From NCBI GenBank assembly GCA_021495925.1, contig JAKEKT010000017.1:310001-374000 (forward strand): a DNA stretch of 64,000 nt, in the 5' to 3' direction. A program made the translations under genes and the position numbers. Shown here in pieces: positions 43,944 to 53,900 of this stretch; the stretch's first letter is position 1; each line of letters begins with the position of its first letter. The notes under the pieces are model-generated. The model did no database searches. It saw only the letters and a list, made by a program, of their open reading frames with translations, and had not been told where the DNA came from. The stretch is from Diplodia intermedia. Taxonomy: Eukaryota; Ascomycota; Dothideomycetes; Botryosphaeriales; Botryosphaeriaceae.

Positions 43944-45396
43944 TCAAAGGATGAATGAAGTATGTAAAAATCCAACTCCCATGTCGATTAAATCATCGGT
44001 GCGTGGAACAACTCGAAGACGCTCGGCATCAGACCTCTGAAACGGGACCCGCAGAACCCATCTTTCTTCCAAGATTGGAGACCGCTCCCAGTCAACCAGA
44101 GTAGGCTGCGCTCGATCATTTTCCTCACTTTCTGCGCTGTTGTTTCTGCCATATCCACCATTGCCCTCGTTTCCTTCGTCTTGCCTCGCTAGACACTCCT
44201 CAAATGATACTGGCGGAGCCTTGAGACGCGGATGCACTGGATCCGTCAGGTCAAACGCGCCGAGAAGCTGCCCGCGCTTAGTCATGACCGGCACGGCGTC
44301 CATGCAGCCTTTCCATGCGCCGCCCATGCCAAACTCCTTATGCGCGAGCCAGGAATGGAGAAGCTGGTGTATGCGGCACTGCGGATTTTCTGCGGGTATT
44401 GGAATGTGTATATCCGGTCGGAATGCAACAAATGTGGGGCTGTTGAGTTGTGACTGATCTGGTTTCGGCAGCAATAACGCTCGTCGTCACCTTCGGGTTC
44501 AATAAGATATGGAAGGAATTCGGGATCCGATGGTCCAATTGTAGCATCGATAAAGGTGCCCCGAAGGTAAGCCATTGACTTCTCATGCCAATGCTCGACA
44601 TCCAGCTGCCATTGTTTGTCTGGTAAGGCCCTTTGCATGCCGGATGCAAGTTTGTATCGAGACGTCAGGCCCGAGACACCCAGCATCTCGACTACATTGA
44701 AAACGGAAGCGGAAAATGCGAAGTTTGCTTCTATAGAGGACTCAACTCGCACCCGTGTTTTCCCATCCTTCCAAAGCCCAAATACTTAAATTGTAACCGG
44801 CAGCCGGCGAAACACAGCGTCTGTCCAGTGGCAGATTTGGGTTGCAGTATTGCTCTTGCTCGATACATCCAAGGACGGAAGTAGCGTCGTCCCTGAGATA
44901 TAACTTGAGGTACTCAACCAATGGATCATTCCAAAAATGAACTATTGGTGATCTGCCCCTCAAGGATGTGAGCCCAGCACCACGGATCGTCAATCTCACT
45001 CAGGAAAACCACACGATTAGGTGACAGAAACATGAGCGTGAGATCTGTGTCCGGGAGGTCCATTTCTTGTGTAGGAGTTATTTCCGGATCAGGATCGTTC
45101 CGGTTTCCATCACTTGAGGCTGAGACAGGCGGCCTACCGGATAATTAGTTGTAATATGGCTTGGAGCTGGTGATAAAGTACATCCCTCGCAGCTTCGCGG
45201 GAATACCGCTGATAAGCACAAAGCAGCATATTCTCCAAAAGCTGGTGCCAACAATTGTGACGAAGAGTGCAAAAAATGCAATAAGGTCCCCTCCACGTCT
45301 TGGAAGGGTAAGCGTAGCCCCCAGAATGCATCCATATGACCAATCTGTCCAGGTGCCAACATGGATGGGGTAAGTTGTAGATTCAGGGGCTGCCAT
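43944..45396 (-). pseudogene. Broken fungal-specific membrane protein gene of unknown function
   Basis: Fragments in different minus frames follow one another in the order of a single protein: 45396 onward YPIHVGTWTDWSYG...LGATLTL and AFFALFVTIVGTSFWRI; near 45205 a one-base shift to REAARDVLYHQLQAILQ; then MFLSPNRVVFLSEIDDPW (about 45050); SVLGCIEQEQYCNPNLPLDRRC (about 44860); DKQWQLDVEHWHEKSMA (about 44600); KIRSAAYTSFSI; and GMGGAWKGCMDAVPVMTKRGQ. From memory, these blocks occur in this order in a family of multi-span hypothetical proteins of Pezizomycotina. Stops and shifts between blocks cannot be removed by introns, at least at the first joint. Function of the intact family is unknown. 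Confidence 0.65.
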
Positions 45397-46008
45397 GATG
45401 TTCAGGGTTGAAGGATGCCGTGCGGACACAATCCCCTGGGGCAATGTGAGACTTAAATCAAGGCCTTGACGTGGAGTATTCAGCGAGGCCGAGACTGGCA
45501 GCCATGCTTGTTCGCTGTTGCCTGCTTGTGAGACTTGAGAGGCAATAATAAATTGTAGAGTTCGGGCTCAGCCACTTCTAGTTTTCCAATAAGGTTAAAC
45601 TTTTGAACGGCCTTCGCAGGACCGAACATGGACTGATGTATGGCTATGTGCACAGGGTACTTGGAAAGCAATACTTGCATATATATGCTGTGTCCGCTGA
45701 AGACCATAGCCATGCCTTTGGCAAGGCAGATCTGAGTCCAGCTGTTTTGTGACTGGGTCCAGGATTCACTGTTTTCGCTACCAACATTGGTCCCACCTGT
45801 GCCCTCCCAAGACTACAAATTAGAGAATTGTGTGATACAACAGGAAGCAGACAGGTCCTCTTCTACCAGTATGTCACCATGTTTTCATAAGTGAGGAAAT
45901 ACGCCAATGCACTCATGCAAACATGCCTGCCATGATGTCAATGAAGCATTCCCATATCCTTCATTTTGAGAACAGAAGAAAGCTAATCGCACTCTTTCCC
46001 TACGCCCC
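45397..46008. other. Low-GC intergenic region
   Basis: About 610 bp between the broken gene and the MFS transporter 3' end. A 77-codon minus frame (45480-45713) may be a further eroded fragment, but I cannot place it. Confidence 0.35.
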
Positions 46009-47528
46009 TCAGACAACGTTTCTCTGTCTTCTCAGCCCTTTCAAACAACCCAAGTCTATACACCATAAATCAGAACTTAACCCTAAAATCCCCCCCACCG
46101 CCATCCCATACGCCGCAACAAAACATGCAAACCCCGCTCCAAACACCGCCGCACTGAACACAATCAACCCCGCATAATTCGGCGCACCAACGCCCGTCTC
46201 CAAAATCGCACCGGCGATCGGGATCCCAACAAGCGTGCCAAAGCTCACGATGAAATACGTCGTCCCGTACCTCTTCCCGTAGTCTTCCGTGCGGCAAATC
46301 TGCGCGACGCAGACAGGCGTGACGCCGACGATACTGCCGGACGCGAAGCCGAAAGCCGCCGCGAAGGCCGCGAGGAGGACGCCGCTGCGGCCGGCGCCGA
46401 GCCACAGCAGGGTGATGAGGGTGCACGCGGCGGCCGTGAGCAGCATGACGCGGAAGCGGCCCCACGCGTCGGCGAGGGCGCCCGAGAGCGCGCGGCCGAG
46501 GACGGAGGCGGCGTTGAGGGCGATGAGGAAGCCGTACGCGCGGCGCGCGGCGAAGCCCGCGTCCAGCGCGTACGACGTGACGTACGTGACGGGGATGAAG
46601 AGGGCGAGCTCGAGGAAGAAGACGGCGGCGGTGGTGGCGGCGTAGACGGGGTCGCGCAGCAGCGCGGCGACGTCGACGGAGGCGCCCGACTTGGTGTTGG
46701 CGGGCAGCCGCGTGCGGATGGTGGCGACGGCCAGGGCGCAGAGCAGGGTGCACGCGACGCCGATGACTTGGAGCGAGCGGTTGAAGCCGAGCGTGCCCTC
46801 GAGCCGCAGGATGATGAGCGGGAAGAGGATGCCGCCGATGCCGCCGGCGGTCAGGGCGAGGCTGGTCGCTAGTGCTCGCCGCTGCATGAACCAGTGGCCG
46901 ATGCTGACGATGGCCGGCGTGAAGATGAGACAACAGGACATGCCCCCGAGGATGCCCCAATCAAGCATGTATTGCCAGTACTCTTACGCATCGTCAGTCT
47001 CGTGCTTTCGGGGCTTCTTCACGACGGGTAGACATACCTTGGCAGATGCTGAACAGAAACACTGATATGACGAGACCCACGCAACCGGGTATCAATGTAT
47101 ACTTTAGACCATATGTATCAAACACAGGACCTGATACGCAAAACTTAGCAAAACTTGGCGCTTGCGAGCAAAACGTTATGCTTACCAATTTGGACACTCC
47201 CGAAGTAAACAAGGAAAGTGAAGGTGCTGAAGATCCAGCCGATATCGGCATATGAATGATTCGAAAGCTGATGGGACGAAAGCCAAGCATGAATGACGCC
47301 CATGGAGTTCAGCATGCCGAATGCCGCGACCATGGCACACCAGCTACCGAACACGACGCTCCACGCATGAAAGCCACCTTCGGGAAAGTCATCGGGCTCG
47401 GCATGGAGCTGTTGCGTAACCACGTGCTCGTCATGATCGGGTACCTGGGCCGTGTTGAGCAGCGGCGTGGTCTCATCGGCCCAACGCGATGTCAAAGGGC
47501 TGTATTCTCCGCCTTCACTGCCACTCAT
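46009..47528 (-). CDS. MFS transporter, monocarboxylate transporter-like (MCT) type
   Basis: Plasma-membrane carrier of 469 aa. Exons 47528..47186, 47130..47038 and 46982..46009; phases agree. The cytoplasmic N-terminus holds the fungal MCT-group signature FPEGGFHAWSVVFGSWC. About twelve hydrophobic segments follow, including SYADIGWIFSTFTFLVYFG, IPGCVGLVISVFLFSI, GIGGILFPLIILRLEG and SGSIVGVTPVCVAQICR. The central loop (about residue 250) is short. Fungal members transport monocarboxylates, riboflavin or secondary metabolites; the cargo here is not readable. The last residues after AVGGILGL are polar and may be a divergent tail. Confidence 0.9.
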
Positions 47529-48199
47529 TATCGGAAGACTTCAAAGCCAGAAGCTAAAGAGAAGGCGAATGGCAAGTAGAGATTGAAGACGAGTGGGTGT
47601 TCACCTGATGCACGGTGGTACGTCGAATAAGTTGCACTGGTTGGACGATGTCTTTGTTGAGGTATGAAACGCGCTTTTATGGACAGATACATATGGTTCT
47701 ATGAGATACTCATGATATTATCTTTATCGCATAGAAAAGCGGATTGCAGTCGATGGCATGAAGTGGACGGCAGTCGTGATGCGCCCAGGATCTGCCAGAA
47801 GGTTCGAGCTTGCGGAGACAGGGGTGGCCCCTGCACCGACTGTTCTTTCCAGAGCCTGCCATGAGTCAAGGGCAGAACCACTCTGTGCAGACTATACCAG
47901 TTGAGATCAGATGACTCAGGCGCCGAGAAGAACCAAAACGTCAACCGGGCAGAATCACTTTCAGCACGAGAGCGTTGCGGAAGCCGTGGTGGGTCATGGT
48001 ATGGTGGCGCACCGGGATCCGCAGGATAGCCGACACTTCCCGCTCACTGATATTAACCCCCGCACGGGATCCGCAGCTCTAACCGCAGTTTGTCGATCCC
48101 GGTGGAGATGAGCACGGGCATCGTAAGTTGGCTTTGAGCTGTTGGCATGGCCGTGGATGGAGTCGGTGAGGGATGGATTTGTCCTTCGGTAGTCTCATA
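47529..48199. other. Intergenic: MFS promoter and 3' flank of the next gene
   Basis: About 670 bp. Nothing else recognised. Confidence 0.4.
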
Positions 48200-48949
48200 T
48201 CATCTCGGAGTGACCTGGTCGAGCAAGACATTGCCAAGCGACTGAATGCACTTGTTCATGTTGGCTTCAGGATTCTGGCGAAGCGTGGTGAGAACCGCCG
48301 ACTCGACCATTGGCCATCGTGTCATCAGAATGTCTATCATCTGCGTCAATTGCGCAGGGCCCAGGCCAGAACTGGGTTCAGGTAGAATCTCCTGAGGCGG
48401 AAGGGCCGGAACAGATCTCCGGGACGGGCGCAAGCGGTGGTGGCGGCGACGTGCCAATGGTCCGCTCTGGCTGCGAGTGCGGTAGAGCTGGAGCCGCTCC
48501 TCGACCCGGTCGCAACCAGTCTCGAAATCGCTTTGGATCTCGCGCAGGGCTGTTCCGTTCGTCCGGGCCGGCCTCTGGAACTTCTGAGGCTTCTCGGGCT
48601 TCTGCTGGCTCTGGGCCTGTTCGAGCATGATGTCCAACATATCAAGAACGACAAAGAGCGGGCTGGTGGAGGGCGTGTCGGTGGTCTTCGGGCGGCTGTC
48701 GGGGTCTCGCAAATGCTGGAGTCGGTGGTCCATGTCGGGGGAAGGTGGAGGTGGAGATGGGCGCGAGAAGGGTTGGTCAAAGCCGCCGGCTATCGTTTCA
48801 TCGCTCTCGACCGACGATGAGTCGGAATCGTCCAGATAGTCGCTTCCAAATGCAGACCACAGAGGCTCAACCGACGTCTTATGTGGCGAATGGATCTCGG
48901 TGAGCAGAGCGTGGTAGGCTGTCGACAAGTCTGGGGTGATTTGCTCCAT
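48200..48949 (-). CDS. Hypothetical hydrophilic protein
   Basis: Single open frame of 249 codons from an ATG at 48949. It is predicted hydrophilic, with an acidic/Ser-rich stretch (SDYLDDSDSSSVESDET), a Pro-rich segment, a helical part (VVLDMLDIMLEQAQSQQ) and a basic stretch (LARRRHHRLRPSRRS) that could serve as a nuclear signal. There is no signal peptide or known domain. Support is the coherent composition and the lack of a better frame on the other strand; there is no family recognition. It could be a lineage-specific gene. Confidence 0.5.
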   Translation of the reverse strand: MEQITPDLSTAYHALLTEIHSPHKTSVEPLWSAFGSDYLDDSDSSSVESDETIAGGFDQPFSRPSPPPPSPDMDHRLQHLRDPDSRPKTTDTPSTSPLFVVLDMLDIMLEQAQSQQKPEKPQKFQRPARTNGTALREIQSDFETGCDRVEERLQLYRTRSQSGPLARRRHHRLRPSRRSVPALPPQEILPEPSSGLGPAQLTQMIDILMTRWPMVESAVLTTLRQNPEANMNKCIQSLGNVLLDQVTPR

Positions 48950-50915
48950 GATAGAAACTTATAAGGGGACAAGAATGGCAACGCGTGGTAAGGCTGATAA
49001 GGTGTGCACAATGTAAGGCGGGGGGTTTTGACGGTTTTGAGAGATGATCTGACTACGACAGGATCCGTGCTTCGGCGGGCGCACGGCGGGATTATATGGT
49101 GGCGCGGCGTGAACAGGCCGCGAGGAGGACTAAAAGGGGTCTTGCGGTTGTCCGGCCTTTGGCTTGCAGCATGTTGACGCCGTGGCAGCGACGGCGTTGA
49201 GACGCTCAGCAGAGGTAAATGTAGGTGAGACAAGCTGCACGGAAAGAAGCGAGAGGCGGCGGGAAGCTTTCGCGGCCAGGAATAGACAAACGGGATGGGG
49301 CGGAGAGTCTGTGGGTTTGCGGACGAGGCGCGGGAGATGGCGCAGATCATCTCCGGAAGAGCCGGTTGGAAGGTCGCAGAGGATGGAAATATGGACCGGC
49401 ATGGGCTGAAATTGCAGGGCGCAATATAGGCAACGAAGTTGCGGAATCGGGCGAGCCCGTTGGCTGGTCTGCAAACCAAGAACGTGGATGCCCCCTGTGC
49501 CACGCTGCTGAGCCGTTGCAATGGCGCCAATCACAACGGCCATGAAGCCGAAAAAGCGGCCGCTGCCACCGTCGTCGACAGCCACGCGAGAAGAGGGGCG
49601 ATAAGTCTAGCGTGCGCCACAGGGGGATTATCGCTAGAGACTCCTGCAGATGCGCCGGTGAGGCTCAGGAGTCGCCGTCGGCCTCAGTGACCTGTTCCTC
49701 GTGGCCAGCCTTCGCAGCCGCGGCGCGCCGCATCCGAGCGCGAGGCGCCACGGCTGGCGATCAGGCGAAACGCAGGGAAAGGTTAGTGTGGCCCTCCTAT
49801 AGGTCCCAAAAGTGCGTTTGCTGGTGTGACAGCCGCGCATGCTTGAGCAACGGGAGAGGGCTTGGACTGCCGCCCGCGGGTCCATACAATCGACCTCATT
49901 GGTGCTGATGCAGTCAATGTGTCGGAGCTGACGAGCGGCGGCAGGAAGCCGATGGTCTCAGCCGCGTGTCCAGAGTCCAGAGTCCAGAGAGCGCCCGGCT
50001 GCAGTTGGAGTCGGAGTGCTGCGACGGTCAGTGCGCTGTCAGTTGATGGACGCGCACCGAATCCGTCGCGACCCCGCAATCAGCATCGCATGCGCCGAAC
50101 CCAGCCAAAGCCCATGCCCAGTCCGGCAGCAACACCTGCTGCAGCGGCGACGGCACGCGCCTCAAACATGCCGCCACTGGAGCATCGACGAGAGGCACAG
50201 TTATATACAGCACCGCGAGGCCCTCGTGGGAGAGCTTCGCGCGGCTGCGAAACACGCGTTGACGCGCCACGCCCGTCCTCATCTTCGCCTTGCGCGCGCC
50301 TCGTCACTGAAGCACCAGAAGACCTCACCCGAGGAGCGGCTCCTCGTCCCGTTTTCGATTGCGTCATCCACAGGACGGAAGCTGAAGCTGGCGTGTTTGG
50401 AGCCAGGTGCGAAGCTGTTCCCCACGGCCCAGGCAAACGCGTCGCCGGGCTGGCATCCGTCGCCGGCTTTGTGCACACCAAGCGGATGGAGACGGAGGAG
50501 AGCGACGGCGCTGGGACGGTGCGGGCGGTGAGCCAGCGGCAGGCCGACAGGCTTGGGTAGGAGAATCGGTGAGGAGGATGGTCGAGGCGGCGGGGGAGAG
50601 GCGATGCCTGCAAGCGGAAGACGCAGCGGGATTTTGGCGGAAAAGCGGAGGCGCGCCTTCCCGCCCATCGCCCGCCAGTGCAACCACCATCGCCATCACC
50701 TGCTTCATCGCCCCTCCACCCTCGCCAAGCATCCGCGTCGCCTCTAGTATCTCGCCCAACCACGGCACCTCGCACTCGCAACGTCTTGCTGCTCGCAGTC
50801 TGCTGTTGCAAACGGCTTCATCACGTCGCCATGGCCGGCTACAAGAAGCACTGCTCGCCGCGGCGAATGGCCTTCTCTCCACACAACCCCTTCGTTTTTG
50901 CAGCATCCGTTCATC
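48950..50915. other. Long intergenic region upstream of the giant surface protein
   Basis: About 2 kb. Frames up to 246 codons overlap on both strands, but their low-complexity Arg/Ala/Pro composition is what GC-rich non-coding DNA gives. It probably holds a long promoter for the gene at 50916. Confidence 0.4.
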
Positions 50916-53900
50916 ATGAAGTCTTGTGCGCTTATTGCCACATCGCTGAACGTCCTCCTCACCCTAGCCGCCGCCCGGCCCCAGGTACTGGATTCAATAG
51001 GCCCCGATGACGACAGTCCTTCCCGCGTCGTCACTAACCCTGCCCCCGATGACTCCGGCCGTGGAGGCTCCAGAGCACCCCTCTCGATAACTATCGGGGA
51101 GTCGAGCGAGAGACACCCTTATGGTTCGTTCTCCGGTTCAAGTGGTAGGCCGTCTTCTGGCTCAGTATCGGTCCACAACCTGAGAACTTCTGCTTCAGCT
51201 TCCCCACCGAGCGGCGAATCGTACGGTCCAGTTCCACAATCGAGCACTTGGTGGTCCGCCGCTTCGAGTTTCACACCGAGTGCGGGATGGTCATACGCCT
51301 CAACCTGGTCTGCATCCCCGTCGGCTCAAGCGTCGTTCCGCACCAGGTCATGGTCGGCTTCCGGTTCGCCTCATCCTAGCAGCGGCAGCTTCACACCGTC
51401 TGGATCTCCTGGGCACTCTGCTTCTTTTCACCCCAGCTCTGGATCCGCTCGCCCCAGCAGCGGCAACCCCGTTACCACTGCCAGCTCTGCCCATCCAAGC
51501 GGTAGCGGCCACTTTCAGAGTCGTTCTGGCTCTGCTCATCCAAGCGGTAGCAGCCACTTTCAGAGTCGTTCTGGCTCTGCTCATCCAAGCGGTAGCAGTC
51601 ACTTTCAGAGTCGTTCTGGCTCTGCTCATCCAAGCGGTAGCAGTCACTTTGAAACACCTAGCTCTGTTCACCCGAGCGGTAGCGGCCACTTTAGGAGTCA
51701 CTCTAGTTCTGTCTATCCAAGCGGTAGTGGCCACTTTGAAACTCCTTCTGGCTCTGCCCACCGTAGCAGTAGTGGCCACTCTGAAACTCCTTCTGGCTCT
51801 GCCCACCCCAGCCGTAGCGGCCACTTCGGGACTCCCTCTAGTTCACACCACTCTAGCCGTAGCGGCCACTTTGAGACCCCCTCTGGACATCCAAGCGGTA
51901 GCTCCCACTTTGAGACTCCTTCTGGCTCCACCCGCCACAGAGGTAGCGGCCACTCTAGCCGCAGCGCTACTGTCCACCCCTCCGGCGTTTACACTCCAGG
52001 ATCGAACTGGAACGGCTCGGAATCAAGCCTGACCACCTTTGTTCTCACGTCTACTTCGAGCATCACCATCACCGGCTGTCCACCTACAGTCACTGCATGC
52101 CCGACCGACCATCCTACCAGCTACGTTACCACCACAACTATCCTCTACACGACCGTCTGTCCTGTTTCAGAAGTGCCCCAGATCGCGTCTTCCTTTTACA
52201 AAGGCTCGTCACTACCGTCGGCTACACCTGCTCCTTCGACTCCAGGCTCAGGAAGACGACTGACGACGCTTTTCGTTACCGCCACTTCGCGCATCACTGT
52301 CACTAGCTGTCCGCCTACAGTCACAAATTGTCCGACCGGTAGTGCGACTACTACGACTTATGTTTATACTACCGTTTGTCCTGTTTCAGAAGCATCTAGT
52401 ATCATCTCTTCCATCAAGAGTACTCCACCGCTGCCCCCGGCTACACCTATCCCATCTTTGTCGACACCTACCCCCTCGTCTATTCCTATCCCTTCGTCTA
52501 TTTATATCCCTTCGTCTGTACCTACCCCTTCGTCTATTCCTATCCCTTCGTCTATTTATATCCCTTCGTCTAAACCTACGCCTTCTTCCAAACCCGCTCC
52601 CTTAACTCCCTCGACTCCGTCCCAAGATATAAGCTTCACGACGCTCGTTATTACCGCCACATCGCCCGTCACCATAACTCGTTGCCCACCCACAGTTACT
52701 GTATGCCCGGCGGGCAGTGTTTCAATCACGACTTATCTCTATACGACTGTCTGTCCCGTGTCAGAGGTCTCCAAGATCTCCTCCTCCTTCAGCCAGAGCG
52801 CTCCGCCGCTACCGCCGGTCACACCCATTCCACCTACTCCTTCGTCTAGACCTGTCCCGGTGCCACCGGCGTCCAACACTACTATCACGACCACGAAGTC
52901 CACAATCTCTGGTAAGACGATTATTACCTACACCCTTCCCCAGCCTGCGTCCACGCCTGGCAAGCCTCCCAAAGGCAGTCCCCCCGCGGGTACTCCTCCC
53001 CCTCCTACAGGAAAGCCTCCGGTAGAAAGTCCACCTGCAGAGAGCCCACCTGCAGAAAGCCCACCCGTAGAAAGTCCTCCGGCAGAGAGTTCTCCGGTGG
53101 AGAGCCCTCCGGTGGAAAGCCCTCCCGCAAAGAGTCCTCCGATTGAGAGCCCTCCCGCAAAGAGCCCTCCGGTAGAAAGCCCTCCGGTAGAAAGCCCTCC
53201 CGCAGAGAGCCCTCCCGCAAAGAGCCCTCCGGTAGAAAGCCCCCCGGTAGAAAGCCCTCCGATTGAGAGCCCCCCGATTGAGAGCCCCCCGATTGAGAGC
53301 CCTCCCGCAGAGAGCCCTCCCGCAAAGAGTCCTCCGATTAAGAGCCCCCCCGCAGAGAGCCCTCCGATTGAGAGTCCTCCGATTGAGAGCCCTCCGATTG
53401 AGAGCCCTCCCGCAAAGAGTCCTCCGATTGAGAGCCCTCCGATTGAGAGCCCTCCCGCAAAGAGTCCTCCGATTGAGAGTCCTCCCGCAAAGAGCCCTCC
53501 GATTGAGAGCCCTCCCGCAAAGAGTCCTCCCGCAGAGAGCCCTCCCCCACCCGAAGAATGCACTTCCGAAGAGTGCGTTCCCAAGGGTAGTCCTCCAGCA
53601 GGCAAGCCTCCCACGGAATCACCCAGCCCTCCTGTAGGGAAACCTCCCACAGGCGGCCCTCCTGTAGAAAGTCCTCCCCAACCCGAAGAATGCACCTCCG
53701 AAGAGTGCGTTCCTCAGAGTAGCCCTCCAGCAGGCAAGCCACCTGCAGGCAAGCCTCCCACGGAATCACCCAGCCATCCTATAGGGAAACCTCTCACAGG
53801 CGGCCCTCCCGCAGAAAGTCCTCCGGTAGAAAGCCCTCCCCAACCCGAAGAATGCACTTCCGAAGAGTGCGTTCCTAAGGGTAGCCCTCCAGCAGGCAAG

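Noticed and set aside
40439..46008. Transposon or integrated element as cause of the low-GC island
   Set aside because: No terminal repeats, transposase, reverse transcriptase or target-site duplication could be recognised by eye.
50080..50811. 243-codon minus frame upstream of the giant surface protein gene
   Set aside because: Low-complexity Arg/Ala/Pro composition, overlapped by frames on the other strand, no splice pattern or motif.
52928..53695. 255-codon minus-strand Gly/Leu repeat frame
   Set aside because: Mirror of the 15-bp SPPxE array; explained by the repeat.
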